64,000 nt of DNA from Candidatus Binatia bacterium (GCA_951812575.1 OX638322.1:1173925-1237924); one strand, 5' to 3'. Positions 25,999 to 35,559 are shown, counted from the stretch's first letter. The notes: generated by a model from the sequence alone, not told the origin. Made by a program: numbers and translations.

Positions 25999-26352
25999 AT
26001 GTTTGTTGTCACGAACCGGATTCCCGTTGCGGAAGGACATGAAGCAGACTTTGAGGATCGGTTTCGGCACCGAGCCCATCTGATCGACCAGTCCCCAGGG
26101 TTTATCAAAAACCTGGTGATGCGACCGGTCCAGCGCCGGTTCAACCACCAGACGGGTGAGTGGGAAGAAAAAGAAGAGCAGGGGTTTTATCTGGTCCAGA
26201 CCTATTGGGAGAGCGAGCAGGCGTTTTGGGACTGGACAAAAAGCGAGTCCTTCCGCATCGCCCATAGCAACCGTCCGCCCGCGGAAATGTTTGCCGGCGC
26301 AAATGTGCTGGAAATCCATGAAGTGGTGCTGAACACGGAAGCAAACGACTAG
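25999..26352 (+). CDS. ABM-domain monooxygenase (heme-degrading HmoB/IsdG-like)
   Basis: It is 117 residues from ATG 25999, with GGAGG 11 bp upstream. The ferredoxin-like ABM fold is visible as FVVTNRIPVAEGHEADFEDR, then SPGFIKNLVMRP and FYLVQTYWESEQAFWDWTKS. The pattern (R-PV--G----FE--F, SPGF, WES--AF--W) matches small antibiotic-biosynthesis-monooxygenase proteins, some of which degrade heme. The actual substrate cannot be told. It is followed 22 bp later by tldD on the same strand. Confidence 0.85.
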   Translation: MFVVTNRIPVAEGHEADFEDRFRHRAHLIDQSPGFIKNLVMRPVQRRFNHQTGEWEEKEEQGFYLVQTYWESEQAFWDWTKSESFRIAHSNRPPAEMFAGANVLEIHEVVLNTEAND

Positions 26353-26374
26353 GCAGAACCGGGGCGGAGGAGGC

Positions 26375-27850
26375 ATGGATCAGCAACACGAGCAGATAGC
26401 CGAACGCTTTCGGCGCATCATGCCACGCGTCGATTTCTGTTCGCTCCGCATTGTGCGCGAGCGCTCGGAGTCGCTGGCGATCCGTCAGGATGTCTTACAG
26501 CCCGTATCGAACGGCGACGACCTGGGAGCCATGGTGACGGTCATCCAGCAGGGTGGCTGCGGCTATGCCGGAACGAGCGACCTGACTGAGACGGGATTGA
26601 GTCGCGCGCTCGAACACGCCCAGGGGTGGGCGCAGCGCAGCGCGGAGCGGAGCGTGACGGACTTCTCTCAGGTGGGCTTTACCCATCCGCAGGGTGAGTA
26701 TGAGACGCCGGTAGCTGTCGCCTGGGACACGGTCTCCCTGGCCGATAAAATCGCGCTGCTCCAGCAGGAGAGCGCCCGTCTGCAGGGGGGGCTTGGGGGA
26801 CCCTTCCCCCACAAAAAAAAGGACGAGCGGATTGTCGATTGGGAGGCCAGCCTGTGGCATACGCGGAGCGACACGCTGTATATCACGAACGATGATGCCC
26901 GTATCCGCCAGCGGGGCTGCTATACCGTCCCGATGCTGAGCGTCACCGCCAACGCCGGCACAGAGACGCACACGCGGACCTTCGGCGGACGCGGCTATTG
27001 CCGCCAGGGAGGACTGGAAGTCCTGGACCAGACCGGATTTTATACGGTTGCGCCGCAACTCAGCGCCGAGGCGGTCCAGCTCCTGAGTGCGCCCGATTGT
27101 CCGGCCGGACGGATGAACGTGCTCCTCGCCCCGGATCAGATGATGCTTCAGATTCATGAGTCGATCGGCCACCCGCTTGAGCTTGATCGCATTCTCGGGG
27201 ATGAGCGCAACTATGCCGGGACCAGCTTTGTGACGCCGGACATGTTCGGCACCTACCAGTACGGCTCGGACTTGCTGGATATCACCTTTGATCCCTCCCG
27301 ACCCGAACAGTACGCCAGCTATCAATTCGACGACGACGGCCAGCCCGCCCGGAAAGAGTATCTGATCAAGAACGGCCGCCTGCTGCGCGGGCTGGGCGGG
27401 GCGGTCTCACAGGCGCGGCTGGGCCTGCCCGGCGTTGCCAACGCCCGCGCCGATACGTGGAACAGGCCGACGATTGACCGCATGGCGAATCTGAATCTGG
27501 AACCGGGAGTGTCCGATTTTTCGTCCATGGTCGGCGCTATCGAGCGGGGCGTGTATATGAAGACCAACTGTTCCTGGTCCATTGATGATTCGCGCAACAA
27601 GTTCCAGTTTGGCTGCGAGTGGGGCCAGTTGATTGAAGACGGCAGGCTAACAACGGTGGTCAAAAAACCAAACTACCGAGGGGTATCGGCCACGTTCTGG
27701 CGCAACCTGGCCATGGTCGGCAACCTGGACAGTTATGAGGTGCTCGGCACCCCGTTCTGTGGCAAGGGCGAGCCCAATCAGGTCATCCGGGTTGGGCATG
27801 CCGCTCCGGCCTGCGTGTTCTCGGACGTTGAGATCTTTGGGGGCGAGTAA
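26375..27850 (+). CDS. tldD: TldD metalloprotease subunit
   Basis: This 491-residue TldD family member starts after GGAGGAGGC. The zinc motif HESIGHPLELDRILGDE (about 260-276) is intact. TldD with TldE forms a barrel-shaped protease that digests unfolded or modified peptides. Residues 140-153 (QGGLGGPFPHKKK) are encoded by a GGGGGG...CCCCCC hairpin just before DERIVDWEASLW and look like an in-frame insertion. tldE follows after a nonamer repeat. Confidence 0.93.
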   Translation: MDQQHEQIAERFRRIMPRVDFCSLRIVRERSESLAIRQDVLQPVSNGDDLGAMVTVIQQGGCGYAGTSDLTETGLSRALEHAQGWAQRSAERSVTDFSQVGFTHPQGEYETPVAVAWDTVSLADKIALLQQESARLQGGLGGPFPHKKKDERIVDWEASLWHTRSDTLYITNDDARIRQRGCYTVPMLSVTANAGTETHTRTFGGRGYCRQGGLEVLDQTGFYTVAPQLSAEAVQLLSAPDCPAGRMNVLLAPDQMMLQIHESIGHPLELDRILGDERNYAGTSFVTPDMFGTYQYGSDLLDITFDPSRPEQYASYQFDDDGQPARKEYLIKNGRLLRGLGGAVSQARLGLPGVANARADTWNRPTIDRMANLNLEPGVSDFSSMVGAIERGVYMKTNCSWSIDDSRNKFQFGCEWGQLIEDGRLTTVVKKPNYRGVSATFWRNLAMVGNLDSYEVLGTPFCGKGEPNQVIRVGHAAPACVFSDVEIFGGE

Positions 27851-27852
27851 AA

Positions 27853-27977
27853 AAGAGTCTGTTGAGTCTCGGCAGCCCCAAAGGACCCAATGACCCCAAG
27901 GACCCAAATGACCCCAAGGACCCAATGACCCAAAGGACCCAAATGACCCCAAGGACCCAAATGACCCCAAGGACCCA
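27853..27977. repeat. nonamer hairpin repeat, locus 5 (tldD-tldE gap)
   Basis: A short left arm (AGAGTCTGTTGAGTCT) is followed by about a dozen right-arm units (AAGGACCCA, AATGACCCC). Arms are very unequal, so only the first part can fold back. The last AAGGA lies 10 bp before the tldE ATG and could be its ribosome-binding site. Confidence 0.85.
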
Positions 27978-27982
27978 CAAAG

Positions 27983-29308
27983 ATGCAGGAGTATTTCTAC
28001 CAGCTTGCTGACTTCATCATCGGCCATCTGACCGGAGAGGAGCACGCGCTGTGTCATTTTGCGGCTGAGGACTCGGACTTCGTGCGCTTCAATCACAGCG
28101 CCATCCGCCAGGCGGGAACGGTGGCGCAACGTTCCATCGCCATTGAACTCATTGTTGGACAACGTCACGCAGCCGGGGATATCAGCCTGTGCGGCGACTT
28201 TGCCGTGGACAGTCGGCGCACCCGCGCCGTGCTGGACAGCCTACGCACCCAGCTTCCCCATCTACCCGAAGACCCGCATTTGCTGTACGCGACCGAGGTC
28301 CAATCGAGTGAACATCACGGCGAAAACCGGCTGCCGGAAGAACGGGGAATGATCGTCGACGCCGTCCTGCAGGCCGGACAGGGGCGGGATCTGGTTGGCT
28401 TTTACGCGGCCGGCGGCATACACGCGGGTTTTGCCAATTCCTTTGGCCAGCGCAACTGGTTCTCGACCTATACCTATAGTGCGGACTGGAGTTTCTATCT
28501 CAGTGGCGACAAAGCAGTGAAAACGGCGGATGCCGGCTTTGTGTGGAATCCGAACGTCTTTCAACACAAGGTCGATACCGCAGCCCGGCAACTGGCCGCG
28601 CTTTCCATGCCGGCCAAGACCATTACACCGGGCCGCTACCGGGTGTATCTCGCGCCCCCGGCCGTGTGTGAGATCATGGACCTGCTGAATTGGGGCGGAT
28701 TCGGCCTCAAGGAGCAAGAGACGAAACAAACGCCGCTGATCAAGATGACCCAGGAGGGAGCGGAGCTGCACCCGGCTGTCACGCTTATTGAAAATACGCA
28801 GGACGGAGTCGCTCCGAACTTTCAGGAGGATGGCTTTCGCAAACCGGACCAGGTCCAGCTCATCACCCACGGTCGCCGGGGAGACTGTCTGGTGTCGCCC
28901 CGGTCTGCCAAGGAATATGGCGTAGCAACCAATGGGGCGTCGAGCTGGGAGGCGGCCGAATCCATTGAGATGGCCGCAGGGGAACTGACGCAGGATACGC
29001 TGCTGGCGCAACTGGACACCGGCCTCTATATCAACAATTTATGGTATCTGAACTATTCGGACCGGGCGGCCTGCCGCATGACCGGCATGACCCGGTTTGC
29101 CACCTTCTGGGTGGAAAATGGCGAGATTCAAGCGCCGCTCAATGTGATGCGGTTTGACGAATCGCTCTACCGCATGCTAGGGACGAACCTGATTGGCATC
29201 ACCGCCGAGCGTGACTATCTGCTCGATCCCAACACCTATCATGCCCGCTCAACCGGCAGCAGCCGACTGCCGGGACTTTTGATCGACGCCTTCACCCTGA
29301 CCTTGTAG
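27983..29308 (+). CDS. tldE: TldE/PmbA protease partner subunit
   Basis: This 441-residue PmbA/TldE family protein lacks the HExxxH zinc motif, as expected of the non-catalytic subunit. Visible segments include RNWFSTYTYSADWSFYL and the C-terminal TGLYINNLWYLNYSDRAACR and VENGEIQAPLNVMRFDES. It should pair with the product of tldD. The only Shine-Dalgarno-like sequence is an AAGGA within the upstream repeat. Confidence 0.92.
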   Translation: MQEYFYQLADFIIGHLTGEEHALCHFAAEDSDFVRFNHSAIRQAGTVAQRSIAIELIVGQRHAAGDISLCGDFAVDSRRTRAVLDSLRTQLPHLPEDPHLLYATEVQSSEHHGENRLPEERGMIVDAVLQAGQGRDLVGFYAAGGIHAGFANSFGQRNWFSTYTYSADWSFYLSGDKAVKTADAGFVWNPNVFQHKVDTAARQLAALSMPAKTITPGRYRVYLAPPAVCEIMDLLNWGGFGLKEQETKQTPLIKMTQEGAELHPAVTLIENTQDGVAPNFQEDGFRKPDQVQLITHGRRGDCLVSPRSAKEYGVATNGASSWEAAESIEMAAGELTQDTLLAQLDTGLYINNLWYLNYSDRAACRMTGMTRFATFWVENGEIQAPLNVMRFDESLYRMLGTNLIGITAERDYLLDPNTYHARSTGSSRLPGLLIDAFTLTL

Positions 29309-29343
29309 GGAACCCGTCCCTCTCGGGGGTATGAAAGGGACTC

Positions 29344-31317
29344 GTGAACCTTCCCCTCCCAGCGCGCGTCACAATCTGTCTGGTTCTGTTCCTGCTGGGG
29401 GTATCGTCCGCCGCGGCCCAGGACCAGACCCTCACCGGCTGGTTCAGCTTCACCGTCGCCGATTATCCGACCGAGTCCGGTCTTGCCTCTGAAATCACCT
29501 ACGAGTTGACTGAAGACTCGGGCGAGCGGTACGAACTCCTGATTGATATCGAACTCATGCAGCCGCTCGGCGGCCCGGTGACGGTGAACCGCAAGCGGGT
29601 GACAGTCGTAGGGGCATGGGAGCATGACCCGCTCTGGTTCCGAGTCCGCTCCATTGAGCTGGCTCCGTCGCCCTTGACCGACACACCGGGGAGGACCTTT
29701 ACCACCTGCGTCGATTTTCTGTCGGCCTCACGTCATCTCTTCGGATCGGGGCGAGACACCGCCAGTGTCCAGGTCAAGGCGACGAGTGATTGTGCCTGGT
29801 CGGCAACGAGCCACGCTGGGTGGCTGCGCATCACGTCCGAGGGTACGGGAAGGGGCTCCGGCAGTGTCCGTTATACGGTGGCGGCTAACCCCAGCCCTGC
29901 TGTCCGAACTGGCACACTCAGCATTGACGGTTGGACCTTCACAGTGACTCAGGCAGGAACCAGGGATCGCCTGTTTGCTGACAACATGGAGAGTGGAACA
30001 GAAGGCTGGACTGAGTCTTCTTGTGAGCCACGCCCCTGTTCTAGTGGTTCTCCCTGGGCGCTGACCAGGACTTCCTCCCGGAGCGGGACACGTGCCTGGA
30101 CGGACAGTCCTGGGGAGAATTATCAGCATAACCAGAATGTTATCTTGTGGTCTCCGGTTATTGATCTGACCAGGGTGACTTCGGCCACCCTGACCTTCTG
30201 GCATCAGTACGACTTTGCCAGTGGCGATCAGGGCAGTGTGTGGATTGCACGGCAACAGGAGGATGGAAGCTGGAGGACAGAGGCACGTTTGCGGTCTTTC
30301 ATCGGCACTCAGCCAGCTTGGATACAGACATCTCTTGACCTGAGCCCTTTCGTTGGGGCACGTATACACTTCGCCTTCCAACTGTGGTCTGATGCCACTG
30401 AGACCGCCGACGGGTGGTACATCGACGACGTGGCTGTGTTCTCAACGGATTTCGTCTCCCCCGTGACCCTGGAGAACCCCCGATCCGCCTCCTTCCAGAG
30501 CGGGATAGGGGTCATATCGGGCTGGGCGTGTCACGCTAACGAGATTGTCATTGAACTGGATGGGATGCCGCTGCAAGCGGGCTATGGCACCACGCGGAAT
30601 GATACGCGCAGTCGCTGCGGCGACGCCAACAATGGCTTCAGTCTGTTGTGGAACTGGAACAACCTGGGGGCAGGGCCGCATACGGTCCGGGCGCTGATTG
30701 ACGGGGTGGAGTTTGCCACTACGACCGTGCGGGTAACGACCTTTGGGGAGGATCCCTTCCCGCGGGGCTGGCGTGGGACGTTTGCCCTGCCCGACTTCCC
30801 CGCCGCCGGGGAGACCACCAGAGTCCGGTGGGAAGAGTCACTGCAGAACTTTGTCATCACGGACGGGCAGCCGCATACTGGAGAGGGGCATGATCGAGTA
30901 GCGGGGGTGCACGCCGTCTTGGAAAACCCGTCACTGGGGTCGGCACAGAGTGGAGTGGGGGTGATTTCCGGCTGGGCGTGCGAGGCAGGGGAAATTGTCA
31001 TTGAGCTGGATGGGATGCCACTGCAAGCCGCTTACGGAACGGTACGAGAGGATACCCGTGGCGTCTGTGGCGATGCCAACAATGGCTTCAGCCTGTTGTG
31101 GAATTGGAACAACCTGGGGCCGGGGCCGCATACGGTCCGGGCCCTGCTTGACGGGCAGGAGTTTGCCGCCACGACCGTGCGGGTGACGACCCTGAGGGAG
31201 TATCCCTTCCCGCGGGACTTGAGTGGCACATTTCCCATTCCAGATTTCCCCCGCCCTGGGGAGAACAAACGGCTGCGATGGGAAGAGTCGCTCCAGAACT
31301 TTGTCATTATTCCCTGA
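29344..31317 (+). CDS. secreted multidomain protein with BACON-like, MAM-like and two repeated C-terminal modules
   Basis: It is 657 residues from GTG 29344 (preceded by AAAGGGA); signal peptide to about 26 (SSAAAQ). Domains: an N-terminal region with RKRVTVVGAWEHDPLWFR; a BACON-like beta-sandwich (CAWSATSHAGWLRITSEG) around 140-210; a MAM/LamG-like domain (FADNMESGTEGWTES to GWYIDDVAVFS) around 220-365; then two near-identical modules of about 125 residues with GVISGWAC, VIELDGMPLQA, CGDANNGFSLLWNWNNLG and WEESLQNFVI. The modules' paired cysteines may form disulfides. It probably acts in adhesion or polymer binding outside the cell. A TonB receptor follows. Confidence 0.75.
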   Translation: MNLPLPARVTICLVLFLLGVSSAAAQDQTLTGWFSFTVADYPTESGLASEITYELTEDSGERYELLIDIELMQPLGGPVTVNRKRVTVVGAWEHDPLWFRVRSIELAPSPLTDTPGRTFTTCVDFLSASRHLFGSGRDTASVQVKATSDCAWSATSHAGWLRITSEGTGRGSGSVRYTVAANPSPAVRTGTLSIDGWTFTVTQAGTRDRLFADNMESGTEGWTESSCEPRPCSSGSPWALTRTSSRSGTRAWTDSPGENYQHNQNVILWSPVIDLTRVTSATLTFWHQYDFASGDQGSVWIARQQEDGSWRTEARLRSFIGTQPAWIQTSLDLSPFVGARIHFAFQLWSDATETADGWYIDDVAVFSTDFVSPVTLENPRSASFQSGIGVISGWACHANEIVIELDGMPLQAGYGTTRNDTRSRCGDANNGFSLLWNWNNLGAGPHTVRALIDGVEFATTTVRVTTFGEDPFPRGWRGTFALPDFPAAGETTRVRWEESLQNFVITDGQPHTGEGHDRVAGVHAVLENPSLGSAQSGVGVISGWACEAGEIVIELDGMPLQAAYGTVREDTRGVCGDANNGFSLLWNWNNLGPGPHTVRALLDGQEFAATTVRVTTLREYPFPRDLSGTFPIPDFPRPGENKRLRWEESLQNFVIIP

Positions 31318-31385
31318 GCACGTGCGCCAACCGCAGCGACTTATCATACAGACGAGGCCGGAGAGCAGGAGGTTTTACACCCGCC

Positions 31386-33608
31386 GTGCAAGAAGCGAAC
31401 GATCACAGACACCTGATACCTGAAGAAAAGCGTCCTGCCCTGCACCGTCTGTCCGGTTGGGTGTGCTGCATCATTGTGCTGCTGTGGACGGCGGAGACGG
31501 GCTACAGCCACGACATACCCGGCCTTCGGGAAGCCGAGCACCCTGCTGGGCCAACGAAACAGTTGCCGCTGATGACTGTCACCGAGCGCCGACCGATCAG
31601 CGCGGCCACCGAAACTCGTGTACGCGAAAAAGACTTTGCCGTTCGGCCGCACAACACGGCCTGGGAAATGCTGAATAATCTGCCCGGATTTGTGGCCGGT
31701 CAGCACGCCGGGGGCGGCAAAGCCATGCAATACTTCTTGCGCGGTTTTGATAATGACCATGGCACTGACGTGGCCATCAGTGTTGACGGTATCCCTGTCA
31801 ATATGGTCAGTCATGCCCACGGTCAGGGCTATGCGGACCTCAATTTTTTGATCCCCGAGGTGGTCGAGTCCATTGACTACCGCAAGGGTCCTTATTTTGC
31901 GGACGCCGGGAATTTTGCCAACTCAGGTTCGGTCAACTTTGTGACCAAAGAAGATACCGTCGAAAACTCGCTCCGCGCCGTGGGTGGAAGTTTCAACACC
32001 ATGCGCTATGTCGGCATCCTGTCGCCGCGCCTCGGTCCGGTGCAGAGCCTGGTCGCCAACGAAGTCTACTTCTCCGACGGGCCGTTCAAGCACGGCGAGA
32101 ATTTTGTCAAATATAATTTCTTCGGCAAGTTTAGCCTCAGGCCGAGCCCAACCTCGAAGCTGAGTCTGTGGACCTCGCTGTATACTGGCGACTGGGATGC
32201 CTCGGGTCAGATTCCACTCCGAGAGGTCAGGAGCGGACGGCTGAACCGGTTCGGCTCGCTCGACTCGACCGAGGGCGGACGCTCAGACCGGGAAAACGTG
32301 AACCTCATCTACACGGCAACCCCAAGTCCAGAGGAAAGCTGGTTTGTGCAACTCTACTTCAGCCGCTACCGCCTGCGCATGTTCTCAAATTTTACGTTTT
32401 TCAGCGGTGACCCGGTGCGGGGCGATGGTATTGAACAACTCGATAGCCGTGTACTGTTTGGCGGCCGGGCGCATTATCATCGGTTGTGGACACTTGGCAG
32501 CGTGCCGCTTGAGAGCACCCTTGGTTTTGAGACACGCAACGATAACGCCGATATCGGCTTGTTTCGGCAGCAGCGGCGGCAACGGTTTTTCACCACCCAG
32601 AAAGCCGAGGTCTGGGAGAATGCCTTCAGCGGCTATACCCAGCACGAGCTGTTTTTACGTGAGTGGCTGCGGTTCATCGTCGGCCTGCGCGGTGACGTGT
32701 TTGTCTTTGATGTTGATGACCGGTCTCCGCGCGAGGTGACGGATACCCCGCGGCTCCAGGGCAAAAAGAGTAAACGTGTCCTCCAGCAGGCAACAGATGC
32801 TGGACACGTTTACTCTTCTACGACCGACGGCATTGTCAGCCCCAAGGCCAGTCTGATTGTATCGCCCTTTACCAACCCTGCGAGCCTGTGGCACCAGACC
32901 GACCTCTTTCTCAATTTTGGGATGGGCTATCATTCCAACGATGCCCGGGATGCGGTCCAGCCGGGGGGCAGCGGGCTGGCGCGCTCAACCGGCGCAGAAA
33001 TCGGGGCGCGCACGAGGCTGTATAATCGGGTCGAGTTGGCCTCCTCGCTGTGGTGGCTCGACCTGGGTAGCGAGCTGGTCTTTGTGGGTGACGAGGGCAC
33101 GACCGAACAGCGTGGCCCCACGCGCCGCTGGGGCGTGGATATTGAGATACGGGCCGAAGTATTGCCCTGGCTGTTGTTTGACTATGACCTGACCTATGCC
33201 GACCCCCGCTTTCGCGTCACGGGCGATGCCATTCCCCTGGCTCCGACTTTGCTGATGAACGGGGGGCTGACGGCCTACCCGATTGAGAATTTCTCTGCCG
33301 CCCTGCGGGTACGCTTCCTGGACGACCGAGCCGCTAATGAAAATCGGAGCGTGATTGCACGGGGCTATACCCTGATCGACCTGCTCATGCGCTACCGCTG
33401 GCGCAACATTGAGGTGTCCTTTGATGTGCTCAATCTCGCCGATACCGACTGGCGAGAGACGCAGTTTGCGACAGACTCCTGTCTCCGGCGCGAAGTCGGT
33501 AGAGACAGCCGGTGCCCTCGGGACGGCGGCGGGCCGGGAATTGCCGACACCAATATGGTGTCCGGCTACGGCATCAAGGTCCGCAGTGGGCTGACGGTGT
33601 TTTTCTAG
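31386..33608 (+). CDS. TonB-dependent outer-membrane receptor with an in-frame palindromic element
   Basis: I prefer GTG 31386, after AGGAGG at 31367, which gives a signal region (LSGWVCCIIVLLWTAETG) and 740 residues; the frame opens at 31278. A candidate TonB box (PLMTVTE) precedes the plug domain (NTAWEMLNNLPGFVAGQHAG; VDGIPVNMVSHAHGQGYADL). The rest is a beta-barrel with a terminal Phe after strongly amphipathic strands. Residues about 461-478 (KSKRVLQQATDAGHVYSS) are encoded by a palindromic element and should fall in an extracellular loop or periplasmic turn. Substrate unknown; siderophore, heme or cobalamin are the usual ones. Confidence 0.9.
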   Translation: MQEANDHRHLIPEEKRPALHRLSGWVCCIIVLLWTAETGYSHDIPGLREAEHPAGPTKQLPLMTVTERRPISAATETRVREKDFAVRPHNTAWEMLNNLPGFVAGQHAGGGKAMQYFLRGFDNDHGTDVAISVDGIPVNMVSHAHGQGYADLNFLIPEVVESIDYRKGPYFADAGNFANSGSVNFVTKEDTVENSLRAVGGSFNTMRYVGILSPRLGPVQSLVANEVYFSDGPFKHGENFVKYNFFGKFSLRPSPTSKLSLWTSLYTGDWDASGQIPLREVRSGRLNRFGSLDSTEGGRSDRENVNLIYTATPSPEESWFVQLYFSRYRLRMFSNFTFFSGDPVRGDGIEQLDSRVLFGGRAHYHRLWTLGSVPLESTLGFETRNDNADIGLFRQQRRQRFFTTQKAEVWENAFSGYTQHELFLREWLRFIVGLRGDVFVFDVDDRSPREVTDTPRLQGKKSKRVLQQATDAGHVYSSTTDGIVSPKASLIVSPFTNPASLWHQTDLFLNFGMGYHSNDARDAVQPGGSGLARSTGAEIGARTRLYNRVELASSLWWLDLGSELVFVGDEGTTEQRGPTRRWGVDIEIRAEVLPWLLFDYDLTYADPRFRVTGDAIPLAPTLLMNGGLTAYPIENFSAALRVRFLDDRAANENRSVIARGYTLIDLLMRYRWRNIEVSFDVLNLADTDWRETQFATDSCLRREVGRDSRCPRDGGGPGIADTNMVSGYGIKVRSGLTVFF
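32765..32818. repeat. 55-bp palindromic element, copy 4 (inside the TonB receptor gene)
   Basis: AAGAGTAAACGTGTCC and GGACACGTTTACTCTT form perfect arms around TCCAGCAGGCAACAGATGCT. It is in frame, in the same orientation as copy 3, and disrupts nothing in the reading frame. Confidence 0.9.
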
Positions 33609-33631
33609 GAGGGACAATACCGGTGTTGCCC

Positions 33632-34843
33632 CTACTGAAACGGGGCGTCGTTGTCCACGCCTAACAGGTGTTTCCCAACCAGTTCCGAGACCCGGTCGGG
33701 ATGGGCGTTGATATGCAGCGGCATGGCCTGAAAGTCGCGATAGCGGCGCTCAAAAGAGCCCCCTTCGCGCAAGCCGTTGCCGCCCTGGACGCGCAAGAGC
33801 AGCCGCATGGCTTCGTCACACAGCCGAAGCGCCGTCATGCTATAGCTAAGCTGGCGCAGATAGTCCGTCTCCGTAGGGATACTACCCGCCTCGATCCGCG
33901 CGTCCGTTTCCGCACAGCCCGTCAGGACGGCTGCGCGGGCCGAGCTAATAGCGGCTCCGGCCTGACCGATGTTGAGCTGGACCGCTGTCCGGTCGGCGAC
34001 TTTCACCCCAAAAATAGCTACCCGGCCGCTCAGCCCCTGACAGGCTTCCGCCAACGCGGCCGAGGCAACCCCGACCGCCTGCGCGCCGAGCCAGAGATCG
34101 GACACCGCCGACCAGTCCTCACGATAGCGGTGGGCGACCATAGGGCGGTCCGGGTCTCGAAATTGGACCCGAAAGTCTATGGGAAAAGACCGGATCAACG
34201 CGGCTGGAACGGTCGCAGCCTCATAATTGATGTGATCGGTGGCCGAGGCGCGCAGGCTCATCGAGAGCCAGGTTGGGTCAATAGACACGCCCTGAGCATC
34301 GGTCCGGACAACGGTAAAACGCAAATCCGGTTTTTCGTCCGGCTGTTGGGTCTCGCGGTCGAGCGCAAACAAACAGGCGGCCCAATCCCCATAGCGAGAG
34401 CCGGAGGCAAAGCTGGCCCGACCGTTGAGAATCAGGTCTTCCCCTTCAATTTTGCCGTGGACGCTGGTGCCCGCTCCCGCGGGAAAACTGACCCATTCCC
34501 GGCGGGCGACCATCTGCCGCAGGACACTGCTGCCGTCCGGGCCGAGCTGACCACAGATAAAGTGAAACACGCACAAGTGATTCCACAGGCACCAGGCGGT
34601 CGAAGCACAGGCCCCGGCCACGGCTTCCAGCTCCTGAGCGATGACCCCGATACTGGCCTCGATCCCGCCGATATTACGCGTGGCCGAGGCCCGAATGAGG
34701 TCGGTGTTTTTGATGGCGCTGATCACTCCCGGATCGACGCTGCGAGTCCGGTCGGCGTGGGCGGCCTGCTCGGCAATGACGGGCAGGATCGGGGCGCACA
34801 GCAGATCGCTATCAGTGTTGAGAAAGGTCGGGACAGGCTGCAT
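33632..34843 (-). CDS. acyl-CoA dehydrogenase-like flavoprotein (HsaA/DszC-type)
   Basis: It is 403 residues, with the acyl-CoA dehydrogenase three-domain layout. The N-terminal helices contain ASIGVIAQELEAVAGACAST. The middle beta domain contains GEDLILNGRASFASGSRYGDW. The C-terminal helices contain LRVQGGNGLREGGSFERRYRD, the position of the usual quinone-like G-G-x-G motif. The pattern fits group D flavin monooxygenases such as HsaA and DszC better than classic dehydrogenases, since no clear catalytic Glu is identifiable. Substrate unknown. The stop is 24 bp from the convergent TonB receptor. Confidence 0.8.
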   Translation of the reverse strand: MQPVPTFLNTDSDLLCAPILPVIAEQAAHADRTRSVDPGVISAIKNTDLIRASATRNIGGIEASIGVIAQELEAVAGACASTAWCLWNHLCVFHFICGQLGPDGSSVLRQMVARREWVSFPAGAGTSVHGKIEGEDLILNGRASFASGSRYGDWAACLFALDRETQQPDEKPDLRFTVVRTDAQGVSIDPTWLSMSLRASATDHINYEAATVPAALIRSFPIDFRVQFRDPDRPMVAHRYREDWSAVSDLWLGAQAVGVASAALAEACQGLSGRVAIFGVKVADRTAVQLNIGQAGAAISSARAAVLTGCAETDARIEAGSIPTETDYLRQLSYSMTALRLCDEAMRLLLRVQGGNGLREGGSFERRYRDFQAMPLHINAHPDRVSELVGKHLLGVDNDAPFQ

Positions 34844-34864
34844 GGATCACTCTTGGTGGTGGCG

Positions 34865-35488
34865 TTAGGGCGTGTGCTCCAGGGCCCACAGAATCAGGTC
34901 GGCAGTCCCCTCGTCTCCCCAGCGGCTGGAATCGAGCAGTAGGGTATAGTGGCTCGGGTCGCGCCAGTCGCCATGGTAGAAGGTGTGGACGTAATCGGCC
35001 CGGATCTTGTCCATGCCGGCAATCCGCTGCCGGGCCTGGGCGTGGTCCAGACCCTCGGCTTCGACCACGCGCTCGATCCGGGTTTCGAGCGGCGCGTGCA
35101 GGAACACGTGCAGGGCCTCGGGATGGTGCTCAAGGATGCGATTCCCCCCGCGGCCCACAAGAATCGCCCTCCCCCTTTGGGCCACCTCCTCAACGATGGT
35201 TTTGGTCATGCGCACGAGTTGGGCATCGTTGAGCCACAGCGGCGGCGGAACATCATAGGCGGACTCAAAGCCGCCCAGACCGAACAGACCGACCATGCGC
35301 TCAATAAAGGAGTCGACCCGCTCGTCTTTTGCGTCAATATAGTCTTCCGCGACCTGATACTGCGAGGCGATCTGCCGCACGATCTCTTTTTCCCAGACCG
35401 TCCAGTTCAAACGCCGACCCAGCTCACGGGCAATCAGGCTGCCACCGCTGCCGTAGAGATGAGATAGAGTCAGGATGGACTTTCCCAT
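34865..35488 (-). CDS. cytidylate kinase-like P-loop protein
   Basis: It is 207 residues. It starts KSILTLSHLYGSGGSLIARELGRR, a variant P-loop (GSGGS) typical of the cytidylate-kinase-like family, with GRAILVGRGGNRIL and RIAGMDKIRADYVHTFYHGDW, the family's arginine-rich lid and substrate region. The phosphate acceptor in this family is not known. It is 21 bp upstream of the acyl-CoA dehydrogenase-like gene on the same strand, so the two may be co-transcribed. Confidence 0.85.
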   Translation of the reverse strand: MGKSILTLSHLYGSGGSLIARELGRRLNWTVWEKEIVRQIASQYQVAEDYIDAKDERVDSFIERMVGLFGLGGFESAYDVPPPLWLNDAQLVRMTKTIVEEVAQRGRAILVGRGGNRILEHHPEALHVFLHAPLETRIERVVEAEGLDHAQARQRIAGMDKIRADYVHTFYHGDWRDPSHYTLLLDSSRWGDEGTADLILWALEHTP

Positions 35489-35559
35489 GATCGCCTCCCT
35501 ATTGACTCACGATGAGTGAGCGCATTCTAGGAACCCGGACGTTCCTTTGTCAATTCTCT

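Noticed and set aside
33668..34942. Plus-strand open frame of 424 codons
   Set aside because: It is antisense to the acyl-CoA dehydrogenase-like gene and shows no motif; a shadow frame of GC-rich DNA.
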